This document shows, one piece after another, positions 1-12,772 of a DNA stretch of 64,000 nucleotides (position 1 is the stretch's first letter; every line of letters starts with the position of its first letter). A model generated the notes under the pieces. The model was not told the DNA's origin and searched no databases. It saw only the letters and a list, made by a program, of their open reading frames with translations. The stretch is from Setophaga petechia (taxonomy: Eukaryota; Chordata; Aves; Passeriformes; Parulidae), in the NCBI GenBank assembly GCA_024362935.1, contig JANCRA010000010.1, forward strand, positions 7,122,501 to 7,186,500. The letters run 5' to 3'. The position numbers and the translations under genes were made by a program.

Positions 1-214
1 AGGAACAAACATCTCATGCTGAAATGCTTGAAGCAATTTAGTATTGGTGATACTGCGTGCAGAAGTCTCTGACAAAACTTGTTTTTCTAGGAAAGACCAG
101 TGTTTCCTCTCTGTCTGAAGCCCTGATACCAAACTTAAGAAAAATACATGAGACTGACACTTATTTCTTTGAGAGGGTAATTATATAAACTAATCACTTT
201 AGGTTTTTTTCCTC

Positions 215-230
215 TTTTTTTTTTTTTTTT
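215..230. repeat. Poly-T run (16)
   Basis: An uninterrupted run of 16 T inside the intron. No retroposed gene was recognised next to it. Confidence 0.95.
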
Positions 231-1883
231 GCATATTTTCTTTAAGTATACTCTAATGGGGAGGAATGCTTGAACACATCAAAATGTCAAAATCTGCATG
301 TGAGAACACAGAAACTTTACAACCAGCTGCCTTGCTAGATGCCTTTGCCAAAACCAACCAATATAACAAAGAACAGCTGAAAACATTGTCTGGTTCAGGA
401 GCAGCTCAGAGGTTTGGAGAGCAGCTGTGAGTCAGGTTCATTTGGAGTTGAGGTGGCTCTGAAATGATGGCATAATTTCAATTTACTGTGGGCATGTTTA
501 ACAAGTTATTTTTAATGTGCAAATTGCCCTTAATGTGTACTGCTCCAGAAAAGTTTTAAGCAGCTCAGCCAACCATGGAGTTAACTGGAGAATAAAGGTT
601 TAATTTCAGAGATGCAGAGACAATCAACAATTGCAGGGAAGTAACTTTTACAACAACTGTATGGATCCAGGGTGAAGGTGAGGGGATGGAGAAACACAAA
701 GGGAAAAACTTTGCTTCCCCCTCCAAGCAAGGCAGGGTTTCCATAAATGAAATGCTTGTCATGAACCAGCACATGGTCAGGAGGAGCAGGCACAGATCAG
801 CTGAATCAGCAGCTGGGGTCCAGGTAACCTCTGCAGCCTGGAGTTGACATGAATCATTTTGGACCCAGCACACACCATTAAACATAATCTATTTCCTCTG
901 CTGAGAGCTGTGGTTAATATTTATCACTGACATGCTCGTGTATTTCAAGGTGCCTTCTCAAAACTTGCAGCTGATCTGCCACAACCGCCCAGAACTCCTC
1001 TGTGCTGAACATTCATGAAAAACCACGAAGCAGGGCTGGGAATTGGCAGTGCAGCCCCCCAGCCTGCTGTGACACCCCCTGCATTCTCTGTTCAGCTGCA
1101 GGGCCTGTCCTGCTGAACATTCCCCAGTGCCCACAGCCACCAACACAACACCCAACCCACAGCCTGGAAAACATTTACCACAACAATGCTGCTGGGGCTC
1201 TGCAGAGCTGTAATGAGCCTCAAGGTGAGATGTCACATTGTCTCAAATGAACCTCAAAAGTCCAACGACAAAGGAAAACAATCTCAATATAACTCTAGTA
1301 GTTTTTCTTAAAAAAAAAAAATGAAAAAAATATTTACCCTCTTCAGAATTCATTTTTCATTTTAACCTGCTTATTTCACGGTGCTGTTCATGGAGAGTAA
1401 AGAGAGCAGTGCTACTGTCAGAGTCTGGGAACCAAGACTTTAAACAGGGACAGGAAAGGAATTTTCTGAGCTGGTTGCTCAGGCTGAGATTTGTCTGAAA
1501 CTTTATAATTAATTACAAACCTCACTAACATTTCTGTTCAGTGTCTGTCTCCTTCTGCTGTTCTGCAGCCTTGCACTTGGCTTTGTTTGAAAGTTAAGTG
1601 CACCTTCAGGTCAAGAAAAATATTAATCTCTCAGAGCAATCATTAAAAAGGAAAGCTTGTTCCTGACAAAGGAGACTTTCCCAGCATGGACTGTCTCAGA
1701 GGTAAACTGCTCTTTAACCTGGTCCTGGAGAAGACTGCTTTAAAGATCATCAGTTAAAAATGATTAAAATGTTAAAAACCCCAAGAAATCATTTACAGAA
1801 GTAGAAGTTCCCAAAGCCTACAGTTCTATGACATGAACTTGCTATGTTAAATCATTCTGGTCTTTGTGTTACCCCTCTTTAGA

Positions 1884-2012
1884 GGATCACAGGTTGGGGT
1901 TGGAGCATTTATTTGCAATGTTTGCCACAGGCAGGGATACCTTGCACTAGACCAGGTTGCCCAAAGCCCCAACCAGCCAGGCCTTGAACAAATGCAGGAT
2001 GAAGTCCTGCCA
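1884..2012 (-). mobile_element. CR1 LINE 3' fragment
   Basis: The plus strand shows the reverse complement of a CR1 3' region: gatcacaggttgg near the start, then ccttgcactagaccaggttgcccaaagcccc and a ccaggccttgaaca stretch (long parts shortened by position, 1,938-1,990). The element's sense strand is therefore minus. It is diverged and 5' truncated, as most avian CR1 copies are. Ends are approximate. Confidence 0.75.
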
Positions 2013-5000
2013 TGGCCAGTGTGTGTGTGTGAGACCTTTCCTAGGCATTTCTGACACCAATGGCCTGGTAGAGAAGTGTAAAACAGAGCACCAGCTTTAA
2101 CAAGCCCAGCTTTTCAATCCAGGTTTAGAAATCCCCAAGACCAAACACACTCCAGCCTTTGTAGTGCTCCCACCCACCCAGAGCTGCAGTGTGAACACGG
2201 CCCGTGCTCAGTGCACAGAACTCTTGTTTTACAGCTCAGTGTTTTGCTAAATGCTTCTGCAGAGATCTCTGGTACCTCATTTATGGCAATAAAACCAGGA
2301 ATTAACTGGAAAATGGGTCTTCTCTCTCTTTCACATTACACAGTAAAACCAAAAGATACAGCATCTCAATATACAGATACAGATCTAAAGATACAGATCT
2401 CAAACATCTCAAACTTCTACTGAAGGTACAAATTAGATCAGATTTGCTGTGCTCCACACAACATGTTAGCTACCTTAGGAACCACAGACACACCAACCTG
2501 CTATCTATGAAATCACTACACATGCAACTGTCTGATTCTCCTAGAGGAAAATCAGAAGATAAAGCCTGCAGATGTTTTTATTCAATTCACGCAATTGCAT
2601 TTCTGCTGCAGATTAGAGATGGGAGGTGCCACTGAATAATCTCCACATTTGTCAAATTTCTAGAAACAGCATTTTCTTAGTTAAGTGATTGAATCATACC
2701 AACATCCCCATGTACAATTAAAAGGTTCAGTTCTGGCTCTTCAGCCCCCATCACTGCTATTTATTAAAAATGTGACCATCCTTCCACAACACACCTCATC
2801 TATAGAGATACTCTCTTCAAACCTTACTTTAGACCCATACAATATTCAGACTGAAATGGCAAATCTGTTATTTACCCTATTATTTTTTCACAGATAACTC
2901 AGAAAAATGCTGAAGTCTCATGCTTCGCCAACACTCAACACACAGAGAACAACACATTCAAAATATATGCAGCTCTCTGGTTCATGTCCCTCTTCCAGAA
3001 TTCAGAGTTGAGATATCAAAAGTTTGTATGCAAATGACTCACCTTCTGGTACTTCTAATGGCATTTTAAGGAAAATCAGACTGCCCCTTTCTGCAGGAAG
3101 CTGTAGCCAGCAAAACAGCAATTCAGGATTCAATCCCAAGACACAAGCACACTCCCACAGCTGCTAACACTGCACAAGACACTCAGGAGAGTGAGGTTCT
3201 GCGTTTTCTTACTCCAGGAGGTCATTAACCACATTTGAATAAACAAAGACCAAGCAAAGCATTAAACTTATTTCAACTCCCACCTATTAAAACTAAAGCT
3301 GCTTTACAGAATTATAACCTAGTTTTAATACTACAACGGGAGAAGGAGGGGTAGAAGGAAAACAATTTCAAAATTAAAATTGAATTTAACACCCTGTTCT
3401 CGCATTTCACACACCAGGAGAAAAGCTTTTGAGCTTCCAGCACAAACTCATATTCAAATCACTGGACAGAAGACAAAATGTTCTTTGACAGCTCTAAGTC
3501 GGGCTTTGCAGTCCCCATTTTATTTGGTCTAGGAAGAAAAAAACATTAAGATTGGTTCAACTTTTCATATGCGGCCCTAAATTAACTGGTCAGGCCTCAA
3601 TCTGGAAAAAGAATATTCAAATGAAAAGTCTCAGTATAGTCTACTGTGGAAGAATCATTAATACCAGCTTATTTTGTGATTTTTTTGCTCTAAGAATATA
3701 CCTGTTAATGGAGCAATAACATTCTTATTTCTCTGCTCTGCACCACTGCAGCAGAGGAAAGCAGTTTTCTCTAAAGGTAGCAGAATGTTTGCTACTTAAT
3801 AGAAAGGCTTGAAAAGCAGCAGCTTCAGTTTGCACAACAAACCAAAGAAAGAATTAGTCATCTTTTTGAAGTGCTTAGAGTTTTTCAAACAAAAGGTAGC
3901 ACCTATAATTCAAAGATACAGATGGCAGCAGTAGAATAAACCAGGGAATACTTTGAATAAACCAGGGAACAACTGAAATACCAGTTTCAGAACAAACCTT
4001 TTTTAGTATTTTAGAAACACAGCTACCACAGAGTTCAGCATGCAAAGGCAGGTCAGAGGGAGAGCAGAGTGACAAGGGCATAGGAAGGAATGTGAACTGT
4101 CCCTGAGGGCTTCAGCAGGGTGGGGAATGGAGGCTGGCACAAACATCCTTGCACTGCACCAGCAAACCTCTCTGCTCTCACACTGGCAAGTGCTGATTTA
4201 ACTGGAGAGAACATTTACAGCAGTGCAATGATGAGCCAAAAATCAGTGTTTGCCTATTTAGCAGCATTACACACTGACATAAGGGAGGTTTACAACCTTG
4301 AGGAGGCGTAGTTTGTTAAAATGTATTGATATTTGCAGTGTTCACATTAAAGCATCAGATTGAGTGACTTCCCTTCACAAAATGTAAATGTATAAAAGTC
4401 TTGAAAGGCAATTTCCGTCACCTCTGTGGTTTAGTTACCAAAAATGTATTGATGACTAATTTCATATAAAGCAGAAGGTAAATAGGATCTCATTGCAAAT
4501 GTCAATGGTCAAAAAAGTGCATTAAGATTTGCCAATTATAATATAAATGCATGACTTAATGATCTGTTTGGTATTTAGGCTTCATCTACCACCATCTGCA
4601 GTCCCTAATAAAGGCAATGAAAAGAACTGCAAGAACATTGTATCTATTTTTAAATTATTTTGATTACTGAGTAAAATTAATGTAGTACTTTCAGCACATA
4701 AGTATATTACCTTCCTACTAACAGCTAATAATAAATTATGGAAGGTTTTCACTTATGCCATCTCTACTTTTCCATATGCCTGTGTGGAGAGGAGGAAATA
4801 TGCTTCAGCCTCATTAAATAAACAACTGAAAATACAGAAACTAGGTTTGTACAATTTTGCTTGAGAAACTTCTGGGTGTCCTGGAGAAATGGATTTCTGT
4901 ATATTGCATTAAATATGTATGATCAGAGTACCACTGCCCCATGAAACAGCCTTGCACAGGAAACTATGAGAAAGACCAAGATAAATATTTCCTAATGTAA

Positions 5001-6069
5001 TGGCTCATACCAGTTTAAATGCAAACCTGAGAAAAGCTCCCACTTACAGACTCTTTAAAATCCCAGTATTTTTTTTTTATTTTGCTTTAAAGTGTTGACT
5101 TTTCACAGACAAGCCACAATCACATAGGCTGGGTGTTTTGCCATCACAAAGATAAAACATCACCTCTGAAATGTAACCTATGCCCATCACATTCTACCTT
5201 CATTATCTTCTGCACAGAATGCACAAAAATGTATGGTTCCTTCTCAATGACTGTGCTCTAGAGAGCAGAACTGTGCTCCTTCTAGAAATGTCTGTAGGGG
5301 AAAAACCCACCCATGCTTTAAAATTCCCTGCTTTGTCTATTCAGTTCTTTATGAACACATACTATTAAACCTTCTAAGACTGGTAAGCTAATCTGGCAGA
5401 CCAGTTTTATTATAATTACAATATTATTCCCAAGAAATAATGGTTTAATGACTTCTAGTATGGGAAAGTCTTAACGACAAGCTGAGCAAGTAGTGAGGTT
5501 TACAGCATTTCCTTTAGGAAAGGACTCCCCAGACACACAAATCCACACCAAAATTCATGGGTTTATTACTGTACTTGAAGTTTCCCTCCTAGTTCATTTC
5601 CAAGGAGCCTGTGTAGGTTTCTGAAACAGACAGGCTGTGCACTTTTTTAAACTGGTACATCAGATTATTGACTAGATTTGCATTTTAATACTAAACCATT
5701 CACTCATTCCTACAATCAGTTCCTGTAATTAGTGAATAGGATGTCTGAATCTCAGACCCACTACTCCAATCCACAAAAAAATTTTCCCACATAAGCTAGA
5801 ACAAGAGATTCAACTTCTTTGCACCAAAAAAGGAACAGACAGTATATTTTCCATCACATCAAAACATGAGAATAGACACATTAAAGATCCAAAAGTGCTT
5901 AAACACAACAGCATTTAGAAATGAACAAATCCTGCCATGAGTGCAAAAAAAATTAATTAATAAGATTCTACTCAGGTGAATTTTTTTGGTAAGCAACATC
6001 ATTCTGTGCTCTGCAAAAACACAACCACCTTTTTCACATAACTGACTGAAAAGAAACTATTGACAATAC

Positions 6070-6130
6070 CTGCATCTTCCAAAAAATACTGCACAGCCAT
6101 CAGCACCTTCCCCTGAGGCTGAAGGTCAAG
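6070..6130 (-). CDS. PRKCD: PRKCD third coding exon (61 nt, end of C2 domain)
   Basis: This short exon encodes LDLQPQGKVLMAVQYFLEDA (residues 106-125) plus the first base of codon 126. It matches the human segment LDLQPQAKVLMSVQYFLEDV with only a few substitutions. The acceptor is a long pyrimidine tract ending ctttccacag, just above 6,130. The donor is GCAG|gtattg, a weaker but usable site. It joins the previous exon in phase 0 and leaves phase 1, as expected for the following hinge exon. It closes the C2 domain; the next exon should carry the pseudosubstrate (a segment like RRGAIKQAK), which was not found in 1-6,069. Confidence 0.93.
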
Positions 6131-7381
6131 CTGTGGAAAGAAAGATAGCAACAGTGAAGTGTGTGGCTGACTGCATCTCTCAGGAATTTAAACAGCTCTT
6201 TCTAGGGTATCAAAGTAGACTATGCAATAACTTTTTGATTACAATCCTCTTCCATATCTCTCTATTGCAGCTGAGTCAGGGGCTTTTATTCTCCTGCTTT
6301 TCCTCGTGTGCTGCATGGCTTTGATGTGTCCCCAGGAGTTCAGCACGGTCAGAGTTCACATTGTTTGTCCACAGCCCTTTCCCGTTCTGCAAAGAAGTTT
6401 GCTGGCTTCTGTTTTTACTGTTAGTAAACTCAATCTGCACAGGAACCCAGTTTTAAAAGAAGTCTATACAATCCTTTATATGTTTATTGAGAGTACAAAC
6501 CGTAGTGATATCAAATGCTGTTGCTGGCAATGAAAAAAAGTGGTATAATCAAAATTTATTTTCCTTTCCTCCTCAAAACCATTACACATGGTTTCTGTGG
6601 CAAATTCTACAGGCCAGCAAAAAAAAAAAAGTGCCTTTTAAGCCAACAGCTGAGGTCAGTTCCTGTGCTCAGAATGCAGCCACTAATTCTTAAACTGCTG
6701 CCTCCATAAGAGATAAGAAACCTTTAACCACGTAAGAGTGACTCAATCTTCATTTCAGCACAGAGCAAAGTACCCCCGGGTTACACTAAATACAACTTGG
6801 GATGAAAAATCCAGTCCCAGACAAAACCAAACCACAGTTACATTAGATACACCCAGGAACATATCCCCAGAAATCCCATCCTCCTGCTGGGATAATGAGG
6901 GAGTTCATCTCTAAGGCTGTGTCTGACACTCAGAACATTTGCCCAGCAAAGTTTACAGGAGGCCAAGACCTCAGTTACAGCTACTAATGCCAGGCTGTCT
7001 CCCCACACACAAAAATAACCTTACAGGCTATGCTGAGTGGTCTCTGCTGGCCATGATGCTCTGTCCAATCCATGGTGGTACAGAGGAAGTTTAACACTGA
7101 TGATGTCAATGTGGTACCTGTTCCATGGGTAATAAGCAGAGGATTTGAGACCACTGAACTGGCTAAAACTGATCACTATTAGCTCTTACTCTTCAAAATA
7201 ATTGCTCTTGTCTTAGAAATCAAGGTGTGAAAAAAAGCCCCAAGTGTAACAGGTGAACACAAACTAGAGAGATTCTACTGACCTAGGAAAATCTGTGAGC
7301 CTCAAAGGCACAAGGCATTCATTCAGCTTGAAAGAAACAAAACTAGGTCAGCAATTTGGAGGAATTAATCTTTTTCCTTAC
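6131..7381 (-). other. PRKCD: PRKCD intron between second and third coding exons
   Basis: This intron is 1,251 bp and bounded by gtaagg and ccacag on the minus strand. Apart from a short A run near 6,620 it contains nothing I can name. Confidence 0.9.
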
Positions 7382-7581
7382 CCAGAACTCTGCTTTGCCA
7401 TTGCCTTTCTTGCAGCGTTCTGCCAGCACTGACACACCCACAGTCACCTCAGACAGGGGCTCCTCTGCTGCCTTCATCAGCACGATCTGGATCACCCGGC
7501 CCTCGTAAATGTGGGCGTCAAAAGTCGATTTCCATTCGGGATACATGGTGGGTTTCCTCTGAACCAGAGTTTTTCCTCTCT
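7382..7581 (-). CDS. PRKCD: PRKCD second coding exon (C2 domain core)
   Basis: This 200-nt exon completes Glu39 and encodes residues 40-105 of protein kinase C delta. It starts [16 protein letters not shown], includes [11 protein letters not shown], and ends with [17 protein letters not shown]. Tyr52 and Tyr64, known phosphorylation sites in mammalian PKC delta, are present. So are Lys48, His62 and Arg67, residues tied by earlier structural work to phosphotyrosine binding by this C2 domain. The acceptor is gctttcag and the donor is TTCTGG|gtaagg, giving a phase 0 end. An AG two bases upstream could in principle serve as an alternative acceptor, but it would break the frame. The reading frame is intact with no frameshift or stop. 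Confidence 0.96.
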
Positions 7582-8230
7582 CTGAAAGCCACAAAAAAAA
7601 AAGAAACTGTAAAATGTATATGGATCTAGCATTTAAACTCAACAAAATAAAAGAGGGAATACTTGTACTGAAGCTACAAGCAGACCTACTGCTTCTTTTA
7701 CTGTTGTTTGAACAAGGTTTAAATGCTCAGTTCAAAAGTTCATGACATGGAAGGCAAAGCCCACCCTGATGAACATGCAAAGGCAGTGAAGGGGTTAACA
7801 TGGTGCTAGAGAGGAGAAGGGACAAACCCTGATGTGGAACTCATGAGCTGGGTTAGTCGGTCACAACTTGCCAGGGAACACTTGCACGGCTCCATCCTGG
7901 TACAAATCTCCATGAGGTGCCATCTGATCATGGTGAATACCCACTGCTATAAGATAATTTAAGATAAACCTCACACTGACCCAGTTTAAATTGAAACCAG
8001 TGTCTGAGAGATGAAAGGTTTCACATTTCATTAATCTACTTCCAAGTTATCCCAACATTTCACTTGTATTCATAAGTCACTCTCCTTGGCATTGTACTCT
8101 ACCACGACTGCTACTTTTTAAAGGGTATTTCAGAGCCTTATCTGTCCTCTACAGTCCATGCAGACCTTGTGTAGTTAAGGAATAACAAAAGAGCTAAAAT
8201 TACCTCAAAAAATGTCCTTTTTTCCTCTTC

Positions 8231-8250
8231 TTTTTTTTTTTTTTTTTTTT
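8231..8250. repeat. Poly-T run (20)
   Basis: The longest T run in the window, inside a wider pyrimidine tract. It lies about 100 bp before a CR1 3' end and is probably independent of it, because CR1 does not end in poly(A). Confidence 0.95.
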
Positions 8251-8347
8251 GGGTTTCCTTTAAGAATATCTCAATGCACTCCTTTGTTAGGAGTTTTACA
8301 TTGCTCTACTATTCTTATTAGATGGATTTTCTTTTCCTTTTTGCCAA

Positions 8348-8401
8348 GAAAGGCTGGATGATCCTTGAAGTCCCTGCCAGCCTGGTATTCTATGATTCTA
8401 A
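8348..8401 (+). mobile_element. CR1 LINE 3' end, short
   Basis: The segment reads ggctggatgatccttgaag, then a cctgccagcctgg stretch, and ends with tattctatgattcta. This is the typical CR1 3' terminus with its short ATTCTATG-type tail repeat. Only the last 50-odd bases remain. Confidence 0.85.
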
Positions 8402-9248
8402 TACACAGCTTCAGTCTCCCTTGCTACCCATTAAACTGATTTCTTCCTGTCCATATCTTGGGCACAGAAACAGCCAGTGACTGCACAATCTGTGATAAGC
8501 TTTGGCATACTTCTAGATCTGAGTGCCATCACCACATCCAAAGAGATGATGCCTCCTAAGAAACCACATCCAGCTCTTCACTGTGACTCTGGCACACAGA
8601 GCCACCTCCAAGTTTTCCTCTGATTTGCTGCCAAGTCAATTATTCTCCATTTGTGCCCAGGTAATTGAATGCAATTTTCTACATTCTACATAATTTCAGC
8701 TATTTATCATGATTTTTTTTTGCAATAGAAGTGCTTTCTAAGTGCCTCTCCAGCTCTGAATGATCCATTTGCTGTTATGATATCAAGGCAGTAGTAAGCA
8801 GATTAAATACTTGGACCCTTCTCCAGGAAGCTGCAGTGTGGTCTGTTAGATACTTAATATTTTAAAATCTTCCTGGAATCTCAAGGCAAAGTCAGCGCTC
8901 ATTCATGAAGAGCTTGCTGGATGCACTCCACTCAGCTGTGCTGAGCTCTGCAGACAAGCCCAGGGAATGTGTCCCTGCCCTGCTTTACTGGGGAATGCCT
9001 GCCAGCAGCAGCACTGGGGTCACAGCTCAGACACAGCCTCGAGCCACTCGCCAAAGGAGAGCCCAGAATGCTCAGAAATGGCCACCTGAGGACCTCTCTG
9101 CTGCAAAGCAAACTTGAGCATTCCTCCTCTACTCAGTCAAAAGCTTTTCTCTTGAATTTGAGGAACTGTGCAGATGAAGGCTCAAGCCCTCCACAGTGCA
9201 AACCTACTTCCAGAGCCTGGTTCTATGAAAAAAATTGAAAATATTGTC

Positions 9249-9368
9249 ACAGAATCACTCAATTGTTTAGGTTGAAAAATATCTTTAAGATCATCAAGTC
9301 CAACCACTAACCCAGCACCATCAAGGCCATGGTTAAACCACGTCTCCAAGTGCCACATCTACACATTT
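9249..9368 (-). mobile_element. CR1 LINE 3' end
   Basis: The plus strand starts cacagaatcactcaattgtt, followed by gttgaaaaatatctttaaga, catcaagtccaaccactaac and a cacatctacaca end. That is the reverse complement of a CR1 3' end. It is moderately diverged and covers about 120 bp. Confidence 0.88.
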
Positions 9369-10696
9369 ATTTAGAGATTATTAGGACAATAAAGGTGAGG
9401 AGGGGGATAAAAAGCAGGCTGTCTGCACAGCAAGGCTTTTACACTGGCCTGCTTTTTGGATTGCTGAAGCCAGACCCCTTCATCAAAAAGGCACAATTCA
9501 GGAGGCATCCTTGGCAATAGGAGAGATTATAAATTGCAAAACCTTTGACAGTAATTCAGGGTTTGCAGAAACAGCAGCAGTTTGTAAAGAATTTGTAGGA
9601 TCTCTTTGTAAGATTCTCAGAAGGGGAAAGAACTCCAGTCTGTCCACAGCCTCTCCCCTCCCTAGTCCCATGTCCCAATTAATATCTGCTCTGATCAGTC
9701 AACTCTATACATTTTTACTCTACATACAACATAGAGAAGGTGTCTCAGTTACTGGAAACAGCTTCCAGCCCAGCCACGCTGCTTTTGTAATTAAAATCAG
9801 GCTAATCAAGGTTTGCCATGGGTCACAATCCCTGTCTGCAAATGAACACTGGAGGGTCAGCAAAGGACAGCCTTCAAGAACACTGCTCCTGCCTCTGCTG
9901 TGCTCAGGCCTGCTTGGCTTCTCTGCTCACACTCCTGACTTCAGAACACACCCCATGTTTGCAAACTGGCTCCATGCCTCATAAGCTCTATGAGTTTCTT
10001 CTTCCTATACAATAAATTTTTCCCTGATTGTGTTTCAGCATTCAAATCCAACAAAAAAGCTGCTCCAGATCTTGTCAAACTGACAACAGGAACATCAGAT
10101 TGTTTTCCTGGTTACTCCAATCACTCATCTCTCCCAGCAGTTCCCTCTCCTCCCATTTTTTTTAGTATGTCAAAGACACATGGAAGCAAAGACTGGGAAA
10201 TACTGGGACAATTCTACTTTTCAAAAGCAAATGGTTGGGAAAAAAAAACAGTGGATTTATTTAAATTACTTTCATTTCTCCACATATTCTGGCAGCTGCA
10301 ACACCTTCAACACCATGTCTTCAGAGGTTCTCCCAGCAGATTAGGAAACTACTTCTTTGGAGCTTAGAACATTTGCTGGATGACAACACTTTGTGGAAAA
10401 GGCACCATGCCTTGAATTTCAAGTTTAAATGCAGCTTTTATCCACAGCAATAAGAGAAAAGACCAATCATGTTGTGAGGAAGAAGAAACTTCACCCTTTA
10501 CTGCATTCTTTGATGTTTTGTCAAACTCTAGAGCCAGAGTGCAGAGTTAGAGCTGCAGTCTAGCCCAGTACAGCAATTCCCTCTCATCCTGTTTGGCTGC
10601 AGTGGTGTGTTCCAGCCAAATGTCACAAGACATTATAAACCTTTGGACCAGTTTCTGTAAAGAAGAGGTCTCTGAAGGCTGAGGGCCTGTGAGTCA

Positions 10697-11063
10697 CTTG
10701 GTCTGTTCAGCTGGAGAAGACTGAGGGGAGACCTCACTGCAGTTACAACTTCCTTGGGAGGGGCAGGCACTGATCTCTGCTCTGTGGTGACAGTGACAGG
10801 ACCTGAGGGAATGGCCTCAAGTCATGCCAGGGCAGGCTGAGGTTGGCTATTACAAAAAGGTTCCTCCCAGAGGGTGGTGGCGCACTGAAGAGGCTCCCCA
10901 GGGAAGGGGCACAGAGCTCCCCAGGGCTGCCAGAGCTCCAGGAGCCTTTGGACAGCGCTGTCAGCACAGGGTGGGACCGCTGGGGATGGCCATGCAGGGC
11001 CAGGAGTTGGACTCAGTGATCACTGAGGGTCCCTTCCAGCACAGCTCATTCTGTGTTCCTGTG
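10697..11063 (+). mobile_element. CR1 LINE 3' fragment
   Basis: Sense-strand CR1 is recognised from cttggtctgttcagctgga, gaggggagacctcactgc, the tggcctcaagtcatgccagg block, cccagagggtggtggcgc and a terminal gggtcccttccagcacagc. It ends just after cattctgtgttcctgtg. It is about 370 bp long with small internal gaps relative to the consensus I remember. Confidence 0.88.
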
Positions 11064-11435
11064 TAAGAGGACCCTCAGTGGGAGTCATTTCAAGCAAACG
11101 ACTCAGCCAAAGTACCTCAGTTACTGCAACAATAACAAACTGCACCTCTCGTCCTCCAAGCCAATAAAGAGCATCTGCTGCTCTGTACCTCAGTTCCCTC
11201 AAACCTGCTGCAGTCCAGCTTCCTGTCCTGAGTACTAATAAAGAAACCTTGCTTTAAGGTGGAGGTAGAGAAAACAGCTACTATTCTTTCTCCCATTCCA
11301 AAAAAAAAGCTCACATTGAAGAGCCTGGCATGACAGGAAGAGAAGGACTCACTGCCATTCACAGATTAAGGAGGTTTACAGTAGTTCTCAAAAATTTACT
11401 GATATTTAGAAAAGCATCCCCATTTGTAACCTCAC

Positions 11436-11570
11436 CTGTAGTGAGAGCTTCCTTCATCTTGATAGCACAGAAAGGCTGCAGTTGTTCTCCTTGATTCTGC
11501 ACAGGTCCCAGCTCAAAGGAGTTGAAAGATATCCGTAGGAAGGGGGCCATGGCTCAGGGTGATACACAGC
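11436..11570 (-). CDS. PRKCD: PRKCD start-codon exon (CDS 11,436-11,550; 20-nt 5' UTR)
   Basis: This exon encodes residues 1-38 plus the first base of codon 39 of protein kinase C delta, the start of the C2 domain. The protein opens [11 protein letters not shown] and continues with [14 protein letters not shown], which matches the vertebrate PKC delta N-terminus with conservative changes and no length change. The ATG (11,550-11,548) sits in a gagccATGg context. An in-frame TGA at 11,556-11,554 rules out an upstream in-frame start within this exon. The acceptor is a pyrimidine-rich tract ending cacatag just above 11,570. The donor is ACAG|gtgagg after 11,436. PKC theta was considered, but its N-terminus is clearly less similar. 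The codon split (G|AG, Glu39) fits the next exon exactly. Confidence 0.96.
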
Positions 11571-12479
11571 CTATGTGGAAAGAAAGAAATAAAAATCAGA
11601 GTCAAAGACCTGGTCTAAGACATGTAATAAAGTGACACGTTTCCCAGCAGATACCAGAGCTTCTATTGAAGCTACAATCACATGGCTTCTATTCCTGTAT
11701 TGCTTTCAGTGGCAATTCACAAATCCTAGGAGGCATCCAGAGCTAGTGATCCAACCTGGGAGCCTCCAAACCTGCACATGATGCCAGCAGAGAAGAGGGA
11801 CAGGTAGAAAAAGCTCCAGAGCTACTGTGTCACCAGCTTTATTAAAGTGTCAGGAATTAATCACAAAAATTCAGAACATCTGTGATTTCTCAGTCAGAAA
11901 ACAGGTATTTCATTACAGTCTTCCCTCAATTTAAGAGCTCTTGAATTTAGAGTAGATTTCATTTATCACTCACAGCATCTTTAGCAATGGAGTTTGACCT
12001 ATATGTCACATTGTTTTGTGACACAAAAAGGATTTATTCAAAGGCTAAGAGAGAAAAGCAGTGCTAGTGCATTTGGAGAATGAGGGATGCAAGGAAGGAG
12101 GGATTAGGAGGAAAGAGATAACAAGCTAACAGGAAGAGATGGTGGAAAAGAAATTGAGACTTGAAACTGGGCTGAGCAGGCCTTTTGACTGAAGATTGTC
12201 AACCAGCTCAGTCAAGCAGCAGTAGGAAGAACATGTCAAGCAATCTTGTACGTGCTGGCATTTTGTAATGTAAAGACATTGACCTGAGAAAAAATTAACA
12301 TTTCTCTTCTATCTCTAAAAAGGCCCTTACAGTCACTTAAATAAAAGACTAAAATCAAGTCTCTGCAGCAAGACAGCATAGAGCTCCTGACAGCATAATC
12401 TGCACATCTCACACTCTCCCCATGTGGAGACCTTTTTCAATAAATGGAAAAATTTTATGACTAACTTTTATTGAGTTAG

Positions 12480-12493
12480 TTTTTTTTTTTTTT
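12480..12493. repeat. Poly-T run (14)
   Basis: A homopolymer run of 14 T in the PRKCD 5' intron. Confidence 0.95.
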
Positions 12494-12772
12494 CTCTAAC
12501 AGACTGTTTCCCCACTCTCTTTCTATGGAGTAAAACAAGAGTTAGAAAGAAAATTTAGGATTACTTGGCACCACTGCTTATCCCCCTGAAGAACAGAAAG
12601 CCATGACTATAATTCTCATTCACACAGACTCACAATCAAGCAATAACCCTCCCACACTGCTCCACTGCTTATTGCAGCTTGGGGCACCATTTGATGAGAG
12701 TGGAGATGGAGGTGACCTCACAAAGAAAGAAAAATAGACAGCTTTTGTAAAAATTAACAACGTTTATTATAA

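Larger units (their letters stand above)
1..6069 (-). other. PRKCD: PRKCD intron after the third coding exon (partial)
   Basis: This AT-rich intronic DNA runs to the left edge. It holds one CR1 fragment near 1.88-2.01 kb and a run of 16 T at 215-230. No exon, RNA gene or other structured element was recognised. I looked on the minus strand for the expected pseudosubstrate and C1A coding sequence and did not see it. The intron is therefore longer than about 6 kb unless a diverged exon was missed. Confidence 0.75.
7582..11435 (-). other. PRKCD: PRKCD intron between first and second coding exons
   Basis: This intron is 3,854 bp and bounded by gtgagg and tttcag on the minus strand. It carries a run of 20 T at 8,231-8,250 and three CR1 pieces in mixed orientation (listed separately). 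Several short open frames between 8.9 and 10.4 kb on the plus strand show no domain or splice logic. Confidence 0.9.

Noticed and set aside
1..6069. Search for the PRKCD pseudosubstrate and C1A exons
   Set aside because: No minus-strand match to the expected RRGAIKQAK or TFCSVC segments was seen, so these exons are taken to lie beyond the left edge.
7382..11550. Assignment to PKC theta (PRKCQ) rather than PKC delta
   Set aside because: The segments [15 protein letters not shown] and [10 protein letters not shown] match delta; theta differs at many of these positions.
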